Of a DNA stretch of 44,810 bases, positions 28,300 through 37,273 are shown piece by piece. Below the pieces are notes generated by a model, which searched no databases, had not been told where the DNA came from, and worked only from the letters and a program-made list of their open reading frames with translations. How positions within the stretch are numbered: position 1 is the first letter of the stretch; the number at the start of each line of letters is the position of its first letter. The stretch is taken from positions 1-44,810 of the forward strand of contig NZ_CALHGG010000159.1 in the NCBI RefSeq assembly GCF_938029845.1, written 5' to 3'. Source of the stretch: an uncultured Capnocytophaga sp. (lineage in GTDB: Bacteria; Bacteroidota; Bacteroidia; Flavobacteriales; Flavobacteriaceae). Made by a program: the position numbers and the translations under genes.

Positions 28300-29778
28300 T
28301 TAATATGCCTTAGCGAAAAGCACTCTTCCTTTAGAAGGCTTGCCTGAATAGATACAGATACCTGCTTCTTCTTTTTGATCTAAGGGAATACAACGAATGG
28401 TTGCTTGGGTCTCTTCCTTGATTTTGGCTTCTGTTTCAGGAGTGCCATCCCAGTGAGCAGAGAGGAACCCTCCCTTGCTTTCCAAGACTTCCTTGAACTG
28501 CTCATAGCTATTTACTTCAGTGATATGGCTATCACGGTAGGCTAAAGCTCTTTCGTATATATTCTCTTGTATATCCTTGAGGAGTTTCTCTATATGAGAG
28601 ACTATTGTCTCTCCTGATACACTTTCTTTGGTAAGGGTATCACGGCGTGCAACCTCGTAGGTATTATTTTCCAAATCACGTTGTCCTACTGCCAAGCGTA
28701 CAGGTACTCCTTTGAGTTCGTATTCATGGAACTTGAACCCAGGTTTCTGTGTGTCATCATCGTCAAATTTTACGGTGATATTACGTTCTTTCAGCGCCTG
28801 CATAAGAGGAGTTATTCTTTGGCGAATAGCCTGTAATTGCTCTTCTCCCTTATATATAGGTACAATCACTACTTGTATAGGAGCTAACAGAGGAGGAAGT
28901 ACCAAACCATTATCATCGCTATGACTCATGATAAGGGCGCCCATAAGTCGGGTAGAAACACCCCAAGAGCTTGCCCATACGTATTCAAGAGCTCCTTCTT
29001 TGGTGGCATATTTTACTTCAAAAGCCTTGGCAAAATTCTGTCCTAAGAAGTGGGAAGTACCAGCTTGTAAGGCTTTTCCATCCTGCATAAGCGCTTCTAT
29101 ACAATAAGTATCATCGGCACCGGCAAAGCGCTCAGTTTCGGTCTTTCTACCTCTCACTACAGGTACACCCATATATTGCTCTACGAAAGTAGCATACACT
29201 TCATTCATCTTCTGTGCTTCTTCTATAGCTTCCTCACGGGTAGCGTGGGCAGTATGTCCTTCTTGCCAAAGGAACTCAGCAGTACGAAGGAACAGACGTG
29301 TACGCATCTCCCATCGCACTACATTTGCCCATTGGTTGATAAGAATAGGCAGGTCGCGATAGGATTGTATCCAATTCTTATAGGTATTCCAAATAATGGC
29401 CTCACTGGTAGGGCGTACAATAAGCTCTTCCTCCAATTTGGCTTCAGGATCTACCATGAGTTTGCCCTTTTGGTTAGGGTCAGTTTTAAGGCGATAATGG
29501 GTAACCACAGCACATTCCTTAGCAAAGCCTTCGGCATTTTTCTCTTCTGCTTCAAAATAGCTTTTAGGAACGAAAATAGGGAAATAGGCATTCTGATGAC
29601 CTGTATCCTTGAACATTTTGTCTAAAATATCTCGCATACGCTCCCAAATGGCATAGCCATAGGGCTTGATAACCATACAGCCGCGCACTCCTGAACTCTC
29701 AGCAAGCCCAGCTTTTACAACGAGTTCATTATACCACTTGGAATAATCTTCGGCTCTTGATGTTAAATTTTTACTCAT
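28300..29778 (-). CDS. proS: proline--tRNA ligase (short, archaeal/eukaryotic-like type)
   Basis: Class II synthetase that charges tRNA-Pro in the cytosol. The 492-residue protein lacks the large inserted editing domain of the long bacterial form and is of the type shared with archaea and eukaryotes. Visible motifs are [14 protein letters not shown], the catalytic motif 2 region [24 protein letters not shown], and a motif 3-like stretch with [26 protein letters not shown]. The C-terminal part ends [11 protein letters not shown], including a CIYSGK zinc-binding-like site. I chose the Met at 29778; a longer reading to 29898 lies upstream of the -7 box and has a different composition. Confidence 0.96.
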   Translation of the reverse strand: MSKNLTSRAEDYSKWYNELVVKAGLAESSGVRGCMVIKPYGYAIWERMRDILDKMFKDTGHQNAYFPIFVPKSYFEAEEKNAEGFAKECAVVTHYRLKTDPNQKGKLMVDPEAKLEEELIVRPTSEAIIWNTYKNWIQSYRDLPILINQWANVVRWEMRTRLFLRTAEFLWQEGHTAHATREEAIEEAQKMNEVYATFVEQYMGVPVVRGRKTETERFAGADDTYCIEALMQDGKALQAGTSHFLGQNFAKAFEVKYATKEGALEYVWASSWGVSTRLMGALIMSHSDDNGLVLPPLLAPIQVVIVPIYKGEEQLQAIRQRITPLMQALKERNITVKFDDDDTQKPGFKFHEYELKGVPVRLAVGQRDLENNTYEVARRDTLTKESVSGETIVSHIEKLLKDIQENIYERALAYRDSHITEVNSYEQFKEVLESKGGFLSAHWDGTPETEAKIKEETQATIRCIPLDQKEEAGICIYSGKPSKGRVLFAKAY

Positions 29779-29814
29779 ACTAAAATCTTTGGCACAAAAA
29801 TTGTACTTTGTGTG

Positions 29815-29822
29815 CAAAAGTA
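29815..29822 (-). promoter_or_regulatory. -7 box for proS
   Basis: TACTTTTG on the minus strand lies 37 bases before the chosen proS start at 29778. It supports that start over the one at 29898. Confidence 0.55.
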
Positions 29823-29914
29823 CAAAATAATTTTGGAAAAGTACTCCTTTTGCAGAGGGGAATTTTACAAAATAAATGAAAGTACTGATAATCAACAAAC
29901 TAAATAATATCGTT

Positions 29915-30946
29915 ATGAAAAAGACAGCAATAATCCATGCAGCAGGTGCTTTTACAGCACTGATAGGGCTTAGTTCTTGTGGCGCATACTCAGGAATGGG
30001 CTATGATGATGGTATCTATGGCGATGAGGCACCACAACCCGTATATCATAGAGAGGCGCCACGTTATGAGAGAAATTATGAGCAAAGTGGTAGCTATCGC
30101 GAACACCTCAACCAGAAAATAGCAGGGTATAAGGACTTCGAACAACAAGTACAGCGTCCTGCTCCTTCCTATACCCCTATGACTAATGTAGATAATTATC
30201 GCTCAGAAGGGCAGCAAAATACAACCTCTTACAATACCTATGGAGGATGGGGGGACAATGCACCTCCTTCTTCTGTGAATATATACAATAACTACACAGG
30301 TACTTCACCTTACTATTGGGGATCAGGTGCTTGGGGAGGTTATTATTCCTCTTCCTACTACTATCCACGTTCTCGCTGGAGCATAGGCTTCTCGGTAGGT
30401 ACTTATGATCCATACTGGAGCTGGCGCTACTATGATAGTTATTACTACCCTTATTACGGATACAACTACTACTATCCTTATTATGGATATAACTATTACT
30501 ATCCTTACTATGGGTATAATTACTATTATCCATATTATGGGTATAACTACTATTATTATCCTTCTTATCGCTACAATAGCGAAAATAATTACTATTACTA
30601 CCAAGACCCTTATGGAAATACCTCTCGTAAGTATTCTCCAACCTATGGTAGAAGAGGGGATGATACTAGCCGTTATGAAAATTATAATTACCAAAATGGT
30701 AGTACCTCCCGTTCTTATGGAAATAGTAACTATGATAATTCTTCTCGTTCTTATGAAGATAATAGAACTCGTAGTTATGATTATTCCTCAAGAAGTTATA
30801 ATAGTAATAGTTATAACAATAGTAATTATAATAATTCCTATGATAACTCCTCTCGTTCTTATGATAGTTCCTCTCGCTCCTATCAAGGAAGTTCGGGCAA
30901 TGAAAATAGTGGGGGAGGAAGCGGTACAACAAGAAGAAGTTATTAA
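29915..30946 (+). CDS. tyrosine-rich repeat lipoprotein
   Basis: A 343-residue envelope lipoprotein of unknown role, read from the Met at 29915 because the lipobox (LIGLSSC, Cys about residue 22) then sits at the normal place; an upstream in-frame ATG at 29876 adds 13 residues. After a Pro/Gln-rich N-terminal half, four exact-length 9-residue units YYYPYYGYN fill about 176-211. A long low-complexity tail rich in Tyr, Asn, Ser and Arg follows, with repeated SSRSY and SYN words, ending with a Gly-Ser-Thr run. Only tyrosine, proline, glycine and asparagine carry the repeat, so it is probably disordered or amyloid-like. It is followed by an outer-membrane transporter gene after 24 bases. In similar loci elsewhere such proteins are only listed as hypothetical. 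Confidence 0.75.
   Translation: MKKTAIIHAAGAFTALIGLSSCGAYSGMGYDDGIYGDEAPQPVYHREAPRYERNYEQSGSYREHLNQKIAGYKDFEQQVQRPAPSYTPMTNVDNYRSEGQQNTTSYNTYGGWGDNAPPSSVNIYNNYTGTSPYYWGSGAWGGYYSSSYYYPRSRWSIGFSVGTYDPYWSWRYYDSYYYPYYGYNYYYPYYGYNYYYPYYGYNYYYPYYGYNYYYYPSYRYNSENNYYYYQDPYGNTSRKYSPTYGRRGDDTSRYENYNYQNGSTSRSYGNSNYDNSSRSYEDNRTRSYDYSSRSYNSNSYNNSNYNNSYDNSSRSYDSSSRSYQGSSGNENSGGGSGTTRRSY
30440..30547 (+). repeat. four 27-bp tandem coding repeats (YYYPYYGYN)
   Basis: Units at 30440-30466, 30467-30493, 30494-30520 and 30521-30547 differ by silent TAT/TAC, GGA/GGG and AAC/AAT changes but keep the nine residues. The synonymous variation shows the protein sequence is under selection and that the copies are not recent. 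Confidence 0.9.
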
Positions 30947-30970
30947 TTACTAACTAATAAAGAAAAAGAA

Positions 30971-32548
30971 ATGAAAAAAAATATAATTACAATAGGTTTC
31001 TGTTTGGCAAGTTCTTTTATTTTTGCCCAAAACCTTACTGATGGGCTGCGCTATTCTATGGAAGGGCTTAATGGAACTTCCCGATTCAATGCCATGAGTG
31101 GAGCCTTTAGTTCCTTAGGGGGAGATCTCTCGGCTGTGGCACTGAACCCAGCAGGAACTTCCATTTTTACAAGAAGTGAAATGAGTCTTACATTGGCAGG
31201 AGTTAATTCCAAAAATGATGCTAATGGACGATCAACCATTTCTTCCGATTTCCTATTGAGTCAATTTGGGGTTGCCTTCCCTATTACAATAGGAGAGGAA
31301 GGGTGGAAAAATATCGCTTTTGCTTTTAACTATCAGAAGACCCATAATTTTGATGCCAATGATTTAAATTATACTTATAGAAATAATGGAGCTAATCTCG
31401 GAGACTTTTTTCTTGATAAAGCCAATGGAATCATGCAGCAAGATTTAATGTTAGATGTTTATAAGAATAAAAGAAAAGTTGGAAGGGATAACTTATATGA
31501 ATTGTATAGTAGGATGGGGAAATTAAAGGAACCTGAAAAATTCCGAAATGCACTTTTAGGTTATACAACTGGATTAGTAAATCCTGCAAGTGGTAAGAGA
31601 GAACTAATACCTTCTATGTCTGATTCTGAAGCAGATGCTGTGTTAGAAGAGCGAAAATATAAAAAAAACATATCTGATGGTATAACTACTATACAGAATG
31701 TAGAACAATATACCGAAGGAGGGGTTAATAAATATAATTTTAACTTTGCAGGGCGCTATGATTTTATTTCTTTTGGGATCAATCTTAACTCCCATAGTGT
31801 AGATTATCGAGTAGTAAATAAGTATAGAGAAAACTATGTAAATAATACTGCTTCAGATATTCGTTCTGCCCTATATCAAAGTGAAGTCAGAACTGTAGGA
31901 AGTGGTTTTTCTCTCCAGTTAGGAGCTATAGCCGAGGTAGCTACGGGTCTACGTATAGGTCTTACCTATGCTTCGCCTACTTGGTATACCTTACAGGATG
32001 AGATGTCTCAATCACTATCAACAACTACTCAAAGTAATGGTACTTTTTTCGCCAATCCTAATGTAGTAGCTGTTTATGAAAAATATTATTTCCGTACCCC
32101 AGGTTCTTGGACTGTAGGTGCTAGTTGGGTGTGGAATAAGCAGTTAATTCTTAGTGCTGACTATATGTACAAAGGTTATGGAAATATGCGTTTCCGTTCT
32201 GGATTAGAATCAGAAAATGCTATTATCCAAAATACTTTAGGTGATACCAATTCCCTACGTTTTGGTGCTGAATACCGCTTGCCTTTGAGTAAGACAAATC
32301 ATTTATTCTTTAGAGGAGGGTACAGGTATGAGCAAAGCCCTTACAAGACAGAGTATAAACCTATAGGTGATCTCACAGGCTTTTCTACAGGACTTGGGGT
32401 AAGTTTTGGTAGTATGCGTTTTGACCTTTCTTATGATAGAGCAACTCGTGCTTACCATCCACAGATATTTGAAAGTGTTCTTACAGACACCCCACAGGTG
32501 GATAACACCTTGCAAAATATACTCTTGAGCTTTTCTCTAAAGCTATAA
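30971..32548 (+). CDS. outer-membrane OmpP1/FadL-type transport protein
   Basis: Beta-barrel outer-membrane protein of 525 residues that probably lets hydrophobic molecules cross the outer membrane. It has a signal peptide (cleavage near residue 19, after FIFAQ) and the family N-terminus GTSRFNAMSGAFSSLGGDLSAVALNPAG. The remainder alternates short aromatic-rich strands and loops and ends with LLSFSLKL, a typical C-terminal strand with Leu at the end. A middle region at about 130-240 is polar and AT-rich and could be a large extracellular loop. It follows the tyrosine-rich lipoprotein by 24 bases and is probably cotranscribed; a strong terminator follows. Confidence 0.85.
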   Translation: MKKNIITIGFCLASSFIFAQNLTDGLRYSMEGLNGTSRFNAMSGAFSSLGGDLSAVALNPAGTSIFTRSEMSLTLAGVNSKNDANGRSTISSDFLLSQFGVAFPITIGEEGWKNIAFAFNYQKTHNFDANDLNYTYRNNGANLGDFFLDKANGIMQQDLMLDVYKNKRKVGRDNLYELYSRMGKLKEPEKFRNALLGYTTGLVNPASGKRELIPSMSDSEADAVLEERKYKKNISDGITTIQNVEQYTEGGVNKYNFNFAGRYDFISFGINLNSHSVDYRVVNKYRENYVNNTASDIRSALYQSEVRTVGSGFSLQLGAIAEVATGLRIGLTYASPTWYTLQDEMSQSLSTTTQSNGTFFANPNVVAVYEKYYFRTPGSWTVGASWVWNKQLILSADYMYKGYGNMRFRSGLESENAIIQNTLGDTNSLRFGAEYRLPLSKTNHLFFRGGYRYEQSPYKTEYKPIGDLTGFSTGLGVSFGSMRFDLSYDRATRAYHPQIFESVLTDTPQVDNTLQNILLSFSLKL

Positions 32549-32583
32549 GAGCTGGTTTAATTTAGTTTGTTTTCATTTTAAGT

Positions 32584-32620
32584 GAAATGGGAGGCTCCAC
32601 AAAGCCTCCCATTTCTTTTA
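32584..32620 (+). terminator. Rho-independent terminator
   Basis: GAAATGGGAGGCT (32584-32596) pairs perfectly with its complement at 32603-32615 around a 6-base loop and is followed by TTTTA. It lies 36 bases after the OmpP1-like stop codon. Confidence 0.9.
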
Positions 32621-32697
32621 TTCTTAATAGCCCTAAAAAGGTGGTACCTAACATTAATAGTCCTTGACAATTAACAATTAATCATTGACAATTGATT

Positions 32698-33870
32698 TTA
32701 TTCTTTTCCTCCGAAGGCTTTTACATCCTTTATAGTTACTTCTCCTTCAGAGAGAATTAATAGGCGTTCTACCACATTTCTTAGTTCTCGAACATTTCCA
32801 CTCCAGTCGTATTGTTGGAGTTGTTCTATAGCTTTGGGTTGGAATTGCTTACTGATACCTTGTTCCTGACAAATATGCTTAGTGAAATGCTCTACTAACA
32901 GCGGTATGTCGTCCCTACGTTCATTTAGTGAAGGAACTTCCAAAAGGATTACCGCTAGGCGGTGGTATAAGTCCTCTCTGAATCGTCCTTGAGTAATCTC
33001 CTGTTTTAGATCCTTATTAGTAGCGGCAATTACACGTACATCTACTGCAATGTCTTTTTCACTACCTACCTTAGTAATTTTTTTCTCTTGTAGGGCACGT
33101 AATACCTTGGCTTGAGCAGAAAGGCTCATATCCCCAATCTCATCTAAGAAAATAGTTCCCTTATCCGCTGCCTCGAACTTACCTACACGGTCTTTCACAG
33201 CGGAGGTAAAGGATCCTTTGATGTGTCCAAATAGTTCACTTTCGATAAGTTCCGATGGGATAGCAGCGCAATTAACCTCTATCATGGGTTGTGCGGCACG
33301 CTCACTGCCTTGGTGTAAGGCTCGGGCTACAAGTTCCTTTCCAGAACCATTAGGTCCTGTGATGAGTACTCGCACATCGGTAGGAGCAACCTTATCAATC
33401 ATATCTTTGATTTTTTGTATGGCAGCACTCTTACCTATCATAGGTGAGTTTTGATAGGATTTTTTACTGGTTTTAACCTCTCCCTTGTTGGTTTTTTCTT
33501 CAGGGGCGGAGGTTAGGGCATTACGAACAGTGGTAAGCAATCGATTCAGGTCGGGTGGTTTGGCTATGTAATCAAAGGCACCCATTTTCATGGCTTGTAC
33601 AGCAGTTTCTAAGTCACCATGTCCTGAAATCATCACTATACGCAAGGTAGGTTTGAGCGCTTTAGCTTCCAGAAGTACCTCTAATCCATCCTTTTTGGGC
33701 ATTTTGATATCGCAGAGTACTAAGTCGTAGTCTGTCTTATCTATCATATCCATGGCCTCCTGCCCATTGGTAGCTTCTTCTATCTGATAGCTTTTGTCCT
33801 CTTCGCTGAGGATACTACCCAGCACACGCCGTATAGATGCCTCATCTTCAACTAATAGTATTTTAGGCAT
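32698..33870 (-). CDS. sigma-54 activator response regulator lacking a DNA-binding domain
   Basis: NtrC-type activator of 390 residues. The receiver domain (1-120) has the phospho-acceptor Asp54 in LCDIKMPK. The AAA+ domain (about 145-380) has Walker A GPNGSGKE at 172-179 and Walker B FLDEIGD at 241-247. The sigma-54 contact loop reads GSFTSA (219-224) where GAFTGA is usual. The protein ends with the AAA+ C-terminal part (WSGNVRELRN) and a short tail, so the usual Fis-type helix-turn-helix is missing. It would activate sigma-54 (rpoN is at 16478-17950) without binding a DNA site itself, or through a partner. It starts 12 bases after a lipoprotein gene and shares its operon; no histidine kinase is next to it. 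Confidence 0.93.
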   Translation of the reverse strand: MPKILLVEDEASIRRVLGSILSEEDKSYQIEEATNGQEAMDMIDKTDYDLVLCDIKMPKKDGLEVLLEAKALKPTLRIVMISGHGDLETAVQAMKMGAFDYIAKPPDLNRLLTTVRNALTSAPEEKTNKGEVKTSKKSYQNSPMIGKSAAIQKIKDMIDKVAPTDVRVLITGPNGSGKELVARALHQGSERAAQPMIEVNCAAIPSELIESELFGHIKGSFTSAVKDRVGKFEAADKGTIFLDEIGDMSLSAQAKVLRALQEKKITKVGSEKDIAVDVRVIAATNKDLKQEITQGRFREDLYHRLAVILLEVPSLNERRDDIPLLVEHFTKHICQEQGISKQFQPKAIEQLQQYDWSGNVRELRNVVERLLILSEGEVTIKDVKAFGGKE

Positions 33871-33882
33871 GGCTTATCTGTT

Positions 33883-34377
33883 TTATTTTACATCTATTAC
33901 CAAGGGAAGTACATACTCAGTGGTAACATTCACTTGGTTTTTCTTGGCTGGAGTGAGTACAAACTCAAACCCTGCAGTCTTATCTTTTAGGATTTTCTCC
34001 AAGTCGGGAAGTAATTCTAAGGTATTACTAGAGGCTTCTATATCCTTTATACTGAGAACCCCTTCGCTATTTACCACAAGGGTTACTTTTATGGTATCGT
34101 TGAGGGCATCGCCTATGGCCAATTTTTGGCTGTTGAGAGCATCTTGGTAAGCCTTTGAAAGCCTATCAGTAAAGCATTTGAGCTTTTCGTCCTTGGTGGT
34201 GATACTCTCACATTCTTTAAAGGAAGGATACTCATCTACTTCATTGCCCAATTCAGCCAAACGCTTATCAACCTCTTGCTTTTCTACTTCTTCTTGGGTA
34301 ATTTCTTCTCCTTCGGGCTTGCTCTCTTGGCAAGCATATAGGCTCATACAAAGTATGGAAAGTAATATTTTTTTCAT
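33883..34377 (-). CDS. putative lipoprotein, unknown function
   Basis: A 164-residue lipoprotein by its signal (MKKILLSILCMSLYAC, lipobox SLYAC). I chose the second Met at 34377; an earlier in-frame start at 34407 would put polar residues before the signal. The N-terminal mature part is very acidic (EGEEITQEEVEKQE). The C-terminal half has a strand pattern (IKVTLVVNSEGVLSIKDIEASS, then NVTTEYVLPLVI) reminiscent of TonB C-terminal-like domains, which is only a weak resemblance. It is followed 12 bases later by the sigma-54 activator. Confidence 0.65.
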   Translation of the reverse strand: MKKILLSILCMSLYACQESKPEGEEITQEEVEKQEVDKRLAELGNEVDEYPSFKECESITTKDEKLKCFTDRLSKAYQDALNSQKLAIGDALNDTIKVTLVVNSEGVLSIKDIEASSNTLELLPDLEKILKDKTAGFEFVLTPAKKNQVNVTTEYVLPLVIDVK

Positions 34378-34445
34378 TTGGTTATTTTTTTGGGTGTAAA
34401 AATACAATTTATTCTCTAATGATAGAAATATTCTAAAAGATTTAA

Positions 34446-35096
34446 CTAAAAGTCTATACCTTCTGAATTATCTGTGTTGCCTCCTTCTTGCTGGGTACTA
34501 TTGGAGATGCTTTCAGGATCTCCCATGGAGAATCCATTACCACATTCTAGGTCTATGACAGAATTTTCAAAGATTTTGTCTCCTGGATGGATCTCTTTTC
34601 CTTTGTGAAAAACTCTTAGTACGGCATCCTTGCTTATATCATTGACATAGGTTATCTTACCTATCTTAAGACTAAGAGAGGCAAGGTTGGGGCGTGCCTC
34701 CTTTAGGGGACGTCGGATAATCTTTGGCAGTTCTACCTTCCTGTAATTGGTAGGATTGATTGTAAGATATATTTTGCGATCTTTCTTTACTTTTTCGTTT
34801 GCCTCTGGGTTTTGTTTCATGATTGTGTAAGGAGGGTAGTCCTTGTTATAGGCAGTGGAGTCCCTTACTTCGTAACGTAGGTGACTTTTATCCAAAAGTT
34901 CTTGGGCTTTGCTAAGAGAAACATGCTCAAGGTCAGGGACTACGACAAATTCCCCATGTCTTGTAAAACCGTCTAAGGACAACAAGACAGCATATATCCC
35001 TCCGAAAAGAAGAAATAGTGCCAAAAATACTTGCAATCCCCAAAAGCGTATATTCTTGTTTTGGAATATCTGTGATAGGATAGTTTTTATATTCAT
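34446..35096 (-). CDS. PASTA-domain membrane protein
   Basis: A 216-residue protein with one transmembrane segment at about 19-42 (LQVFLALFLLFGGIYAVLL) and an outside part with PASTA repeats. Conserved words are VVVPDLEHVSLSKAQELL, IMKQNPEANEKVKKDRKIYLTIN, and VELPKIIRRPLKEARPNLASL. PASTA domains bind peptidoglycan or beta-lactam-like ligands, so a role in cell-wall sensing is inferred. No kinase domain is attached. The C-terminal tail is Ser/Asn/Glu-rich. It starts 32 bases after the redoxin-like gene and is probably cotranscribed with it. Confidence 0.88.
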   Translation of the reverse strand: MNIKTILSQIFQNKNIRFWGLQVFLALFLLFGGIYAVLLSLDGFTRHGEFVVVPDLEHVSLSKAQELLDKSHLRYEVRDSTAYNKDYPPYTIMKQNPEANEKVKKDRKIYLTINPTNYRKVELPKIIRRPLKEARPNLASLSLKIGKITYVNDISKDAVLRVFHKGKEIHPGDKIFENSVIDLECGNGFSMGDPESISNSTQQEGGNTDNSEGIDF

Positions 35097-35128
35097 AAGA
35101 CAATATTTTATTAGTTTATTTATTAGAG

Positions 35129-35677
35129 TTATTTTAGAAGAGTATCCAATAGTTCGCGTACCTTATCACTATTCCAACGGGTATTCCCAAAGCCCTGTGC
35201 TACGACTTTATTCGTTTTATCTATGATATAGCCCGAAGGGATTTTCTCAGGATCAAAGGGCATCTTCACCTCTTGGATAAGGTAGGTGACCTTGAAGGTG
35301 AACTTTCTGTCTTTTTGTTTTTGTTCTACAGGTTCAGGTAGCTCATTGGTAATAATATAGAAGTCTACCTTGTCATGATAGTCTTTGTAGAGCTTGTCTA
35401 TACCTATAAGGTCAGCTATACTCATTGCTCGCCAAGAGGAAAAGAAATAAACAAACTTAACCTTTCCTTCTGATCGGGTGAAAGAGAATTGCTTATTATC
35501 TCTGTCTTTCAGCGTCCAATCAGGGTCTATGCTATATTGTTTTTCCTGTGGTAGTATCTCTACTTGTGAGGAGAAAATCCGTTGCAGGAGTATCTTTGAT
35601 TCATAACCTAAGTTAGTGGTAAAGAACGAAATAATAAGTGCTAAGACTAACAAATTCAGTACTGTACGTTTTTTCAT
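35129..35677 (-). CDS. thioredoxin-fold protein without a CXXC pair
   Basis: A 182-residue envelope protein anchored by an N-terminal membrane segment (about 6-23, LNLLVLALIISFFTT). The fold follows TlpA-like thioredoxins (FVYFFSSWRAMSIADLIGIDKLYKDYHDKVDFYIIT, then PSGYIIDKTNKVVAQGFGN), but the place of the WCxxC active site reads SSWRAMSIA, with no cysteine. A redox role is therefore unlikely; a binding or scaffold role is possible. I chose the Met at 35677, because a -7 box lies between it and the longer start at 35713. It is the first gene of the unit with the PASTA protein. Confidence 0.75.
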   Translation of the reverse strand: MKKRTVLNLLVLALIISFFTTNLGYESKILLQRIFSSQVEILPQEKQYSIDPDWTLKDRDNKQFSFTRSEGKVKFVYFFSSWRAMSIADLIGIDKLYKDYHDKVDFYIITNELPEPVEQKQKDRKFTFKVTYLIQEVKMPFDPEKIPSGYIIDKTNKVVAQGFGNTRWNSDKVRELLDTLLK

Positions 35678-35702
35678 AGGAAAGTATGGTCTTTTCTTGG
35701 GG

Positions 35703-35710
35703 CAAAGGTA
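35703..35710 (-). promoter_or_regulatory. -7 box for the redoxin-like gene
   Basis: TACCTTTG on the minus strand lies 26 bases before the start at 35677. Confidence 0.6.
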
Positions 35711-35740
35711 CATAAAAAAATGTGATTTTCCTCCAAGATG

Positions 35741-37102
35741 TTAATCTTTTATCTCTATTTGCTTGGCTAAGGGGTGCGTACGTAAGTAGTGTTCTATCAG
35801 ATGTGCCATTTCCGAGTTGTGTGTCATAGGAGTTAGGTGTTTTTCAAGGATAGGTTTGGATAGCTGATAGTTCAGAGCGACAAAGGCATACCCCTTAAGC
35901 CTGCCATCTTCTATTAGGATAACACTTTTCTCATGTACGGTACGCCCTTTGTCCATGATAACAAAGGTTCTACCTGTGAGGGTATAGTGTGCAAGAGCTT
36001 CCTGCACACGCTGATTATAGCTCTCTACCTCTTCATCCCCCATACAAGCGCCTGCACACTTTCCGATAGAATGATTATAGCAGTAGGTACGTGCTTGAGA
36101 AAAGCCATTGAGCTTGGTACATAACCCGTAACGTTCAGTCATCTCAAAAAGTAGGTTTAGTCCCTCTTCCTTGCTTTCAAAGATGGCTAAAGGTTCCTTA
36201 GCGCCCGCTCTTAGAACAACAGACAAGCAGAGATATCCCTTCTTGTTCTTATGGCAGACTAGAGCAAAGGGGTAGGTTTTCTTCTTTTTTCTATATTTAC
36301 GGAGTGACGATTGTACTTGAAGCTCTTCTGTTTCCTTGAGGGTAGCAATAAGTAGGGTGCCAGTAAGCTCATACATAACCTTCCCCACCTGTTTTTGTAG
36401 GAAAAGATCACGTTTCCCCTCTGAGGTAAAGTGTTCATTGACACGCTTATATATATTCTTACTTTTGGAGAGGAAAAGCAGTTTTCCCGATTTGTCATAT
36501 AGGTAATATATTCCCAATTGGTTAGGCAGACCATCCAAGAGGGATAGTAAGTGGATGGGTAGGGTAGTGAGGTTTTGCTTGACGAACTCACTTAAGGCAA
36601 TCTTTTGAGTATCCTTTTCCAAAAGGAGTTTGAAAAGATGTACCGTAGCCATTGCATCACCATTGGCTCTATGTCGATCGGACAGAGGAATGCCCAATGA
36701 GCGGGAGAGCTTTCCTAAGCTGTAGGAAGGCTCATCGGGAAGTAGGCGCTGGGACATCTCCACCGTGCATATTGTATTACGCTGGTATTCAAACCCTAAT
36801 CGTCGAAACTCTAAGCACAATATACGATAATCAAACGAAGCATTGTGGGCAACCAAGATACATCCTTCGGTGATTTCAACGATCCGCTTGGCTACTTCAT
36901 AGAATTTGGGAGCTTGGCGAACCATTTTGTTGGAAATACCCGTAAGGCGTACTACGAAGTCATCTATCTTTCTCTCGGGATTGATAAGAGAGATAAATCG
37001 GTCGGTAACTTCCCTACCATCAAAGCGGTAAATAGCTATCTCCGTAATGGCTTCCTCACCCATCTTTCCTCCAGTGGTTTCTATATCTAAAATGGCGTAC
37101 AA
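35741..37102 (-). CDS. DnaQ-type exonuclease fused to a GIY-YIG nuclease domain
   Basis: A 453-residue two-enzyme protein. Residues about 1-165 form a DEDD 3'-5' exonuclease domain of the DNA polymerase III epsilon type, with ILDIETTGG (Asp6, Glu8), HNASFDYRIL and HRANGDAMAT. Residues about 190-275 are a UvrC/Cho-like GIY-YIG domain starting with LGIYYLYDKSGKLLFL and SKNIYKRVNEHF. The rest, to about 440, contains a cysteine-rich stretch (CYNHSIGKCAGACMG) as in UvrC-type proteins. It is an intact fusion without frameshift. A role in DNA repair or stress-induced nuclease activity is likely, but the substrate is unknown. A promoter lies upstream. Confidence 0.9.
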   Translation of the reverse strand: MYAILDIETTGGKMGEEAITEIAIYRFDGREVTDRFISLINPERKIDDFVVRLTGISNKMVRQAPKFYEVAKRIVEITEGCILVAHNASFDYRILCLEFRRLGFEYQRNTICTVEMSQRLLPDEPSYSLGKLSRSLGIPLSDRHRANGDAMATVHLFKLLLEKDTQKIALSEFVKQNLTTLPIHLLSLLDGLPNQLGIYYLYDKSGKLLFLSKSKNIYKRVNEHFTSEGKRDLFLQKQVGKVMYELTGTLLIATLKETEELQVQSSLRKYRKKKKTYPFALVCHKNKKGYLCLSVVLRAGAKEPLAIFESKEEGLNLLFEMTERYGLCTKLNGFSQARTYCYNHSIGKCAGACMGDEEVESYNQRVQEALAHYTLTGRTFVIMDKGRTVHEKSVILIEDGRLKGYAFVALNYQLSKPILEKHLTPMTHNSEMAHLIEHYLRTHPLAKQIEIKD

Positions 37103-37121
37103 ATCTACTTTTTTTAGTGGG

Positions 37122-37151
37122 CAAAGGTAGCAATTTTAGCTATTTTCACAA
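37122..37151 (-). promoter_or_regulatory. promoter for the exonuclease gene
   Basis: On the minus strand TACCTTTG (37122-37129) has a TTG (37149-37151) 19 bases upstream. The start codon is 19 bases downstream. Confidence 0.65.
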
Positions 37152-37245
37152 AAAGAAAAACAGTTTATTTTTGCCTCGAAGAGGTTGCATGATTCCCATA
37201 AAATAAAAATATGAAAAAAAGTATCATTATATGATAAAAAAATAG

Positions 37246-37253
37246 TACCTTTG
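37246..37253 (+). promoter_or_regulatory. -7 box for hpt-adk
   Basis: TACCTTTG on the plus strand lies 21 bases before the ATG at 37274. It is divergent from the exonuclease promoter. Confidence 0.55.
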
Positions 37254-37273
37254 TAGCTTTAAAAACGCTGTTT

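Noticed and set aside
29779..29898. Longer proS start at 29898
   Set aside because: A -7 box lies at 29815-29822 between the two starts, and the extra 40 residues do not fit the synthetase.
30183..30941. Long antisense and out-of-frame reading frames over the tyrosine-rich gene
   Set aside because: They arise from the TAY-rich codon pattern and show only Ile/Thr or Asn/Tyr/His-rich low complexity; none resembles a real protein.
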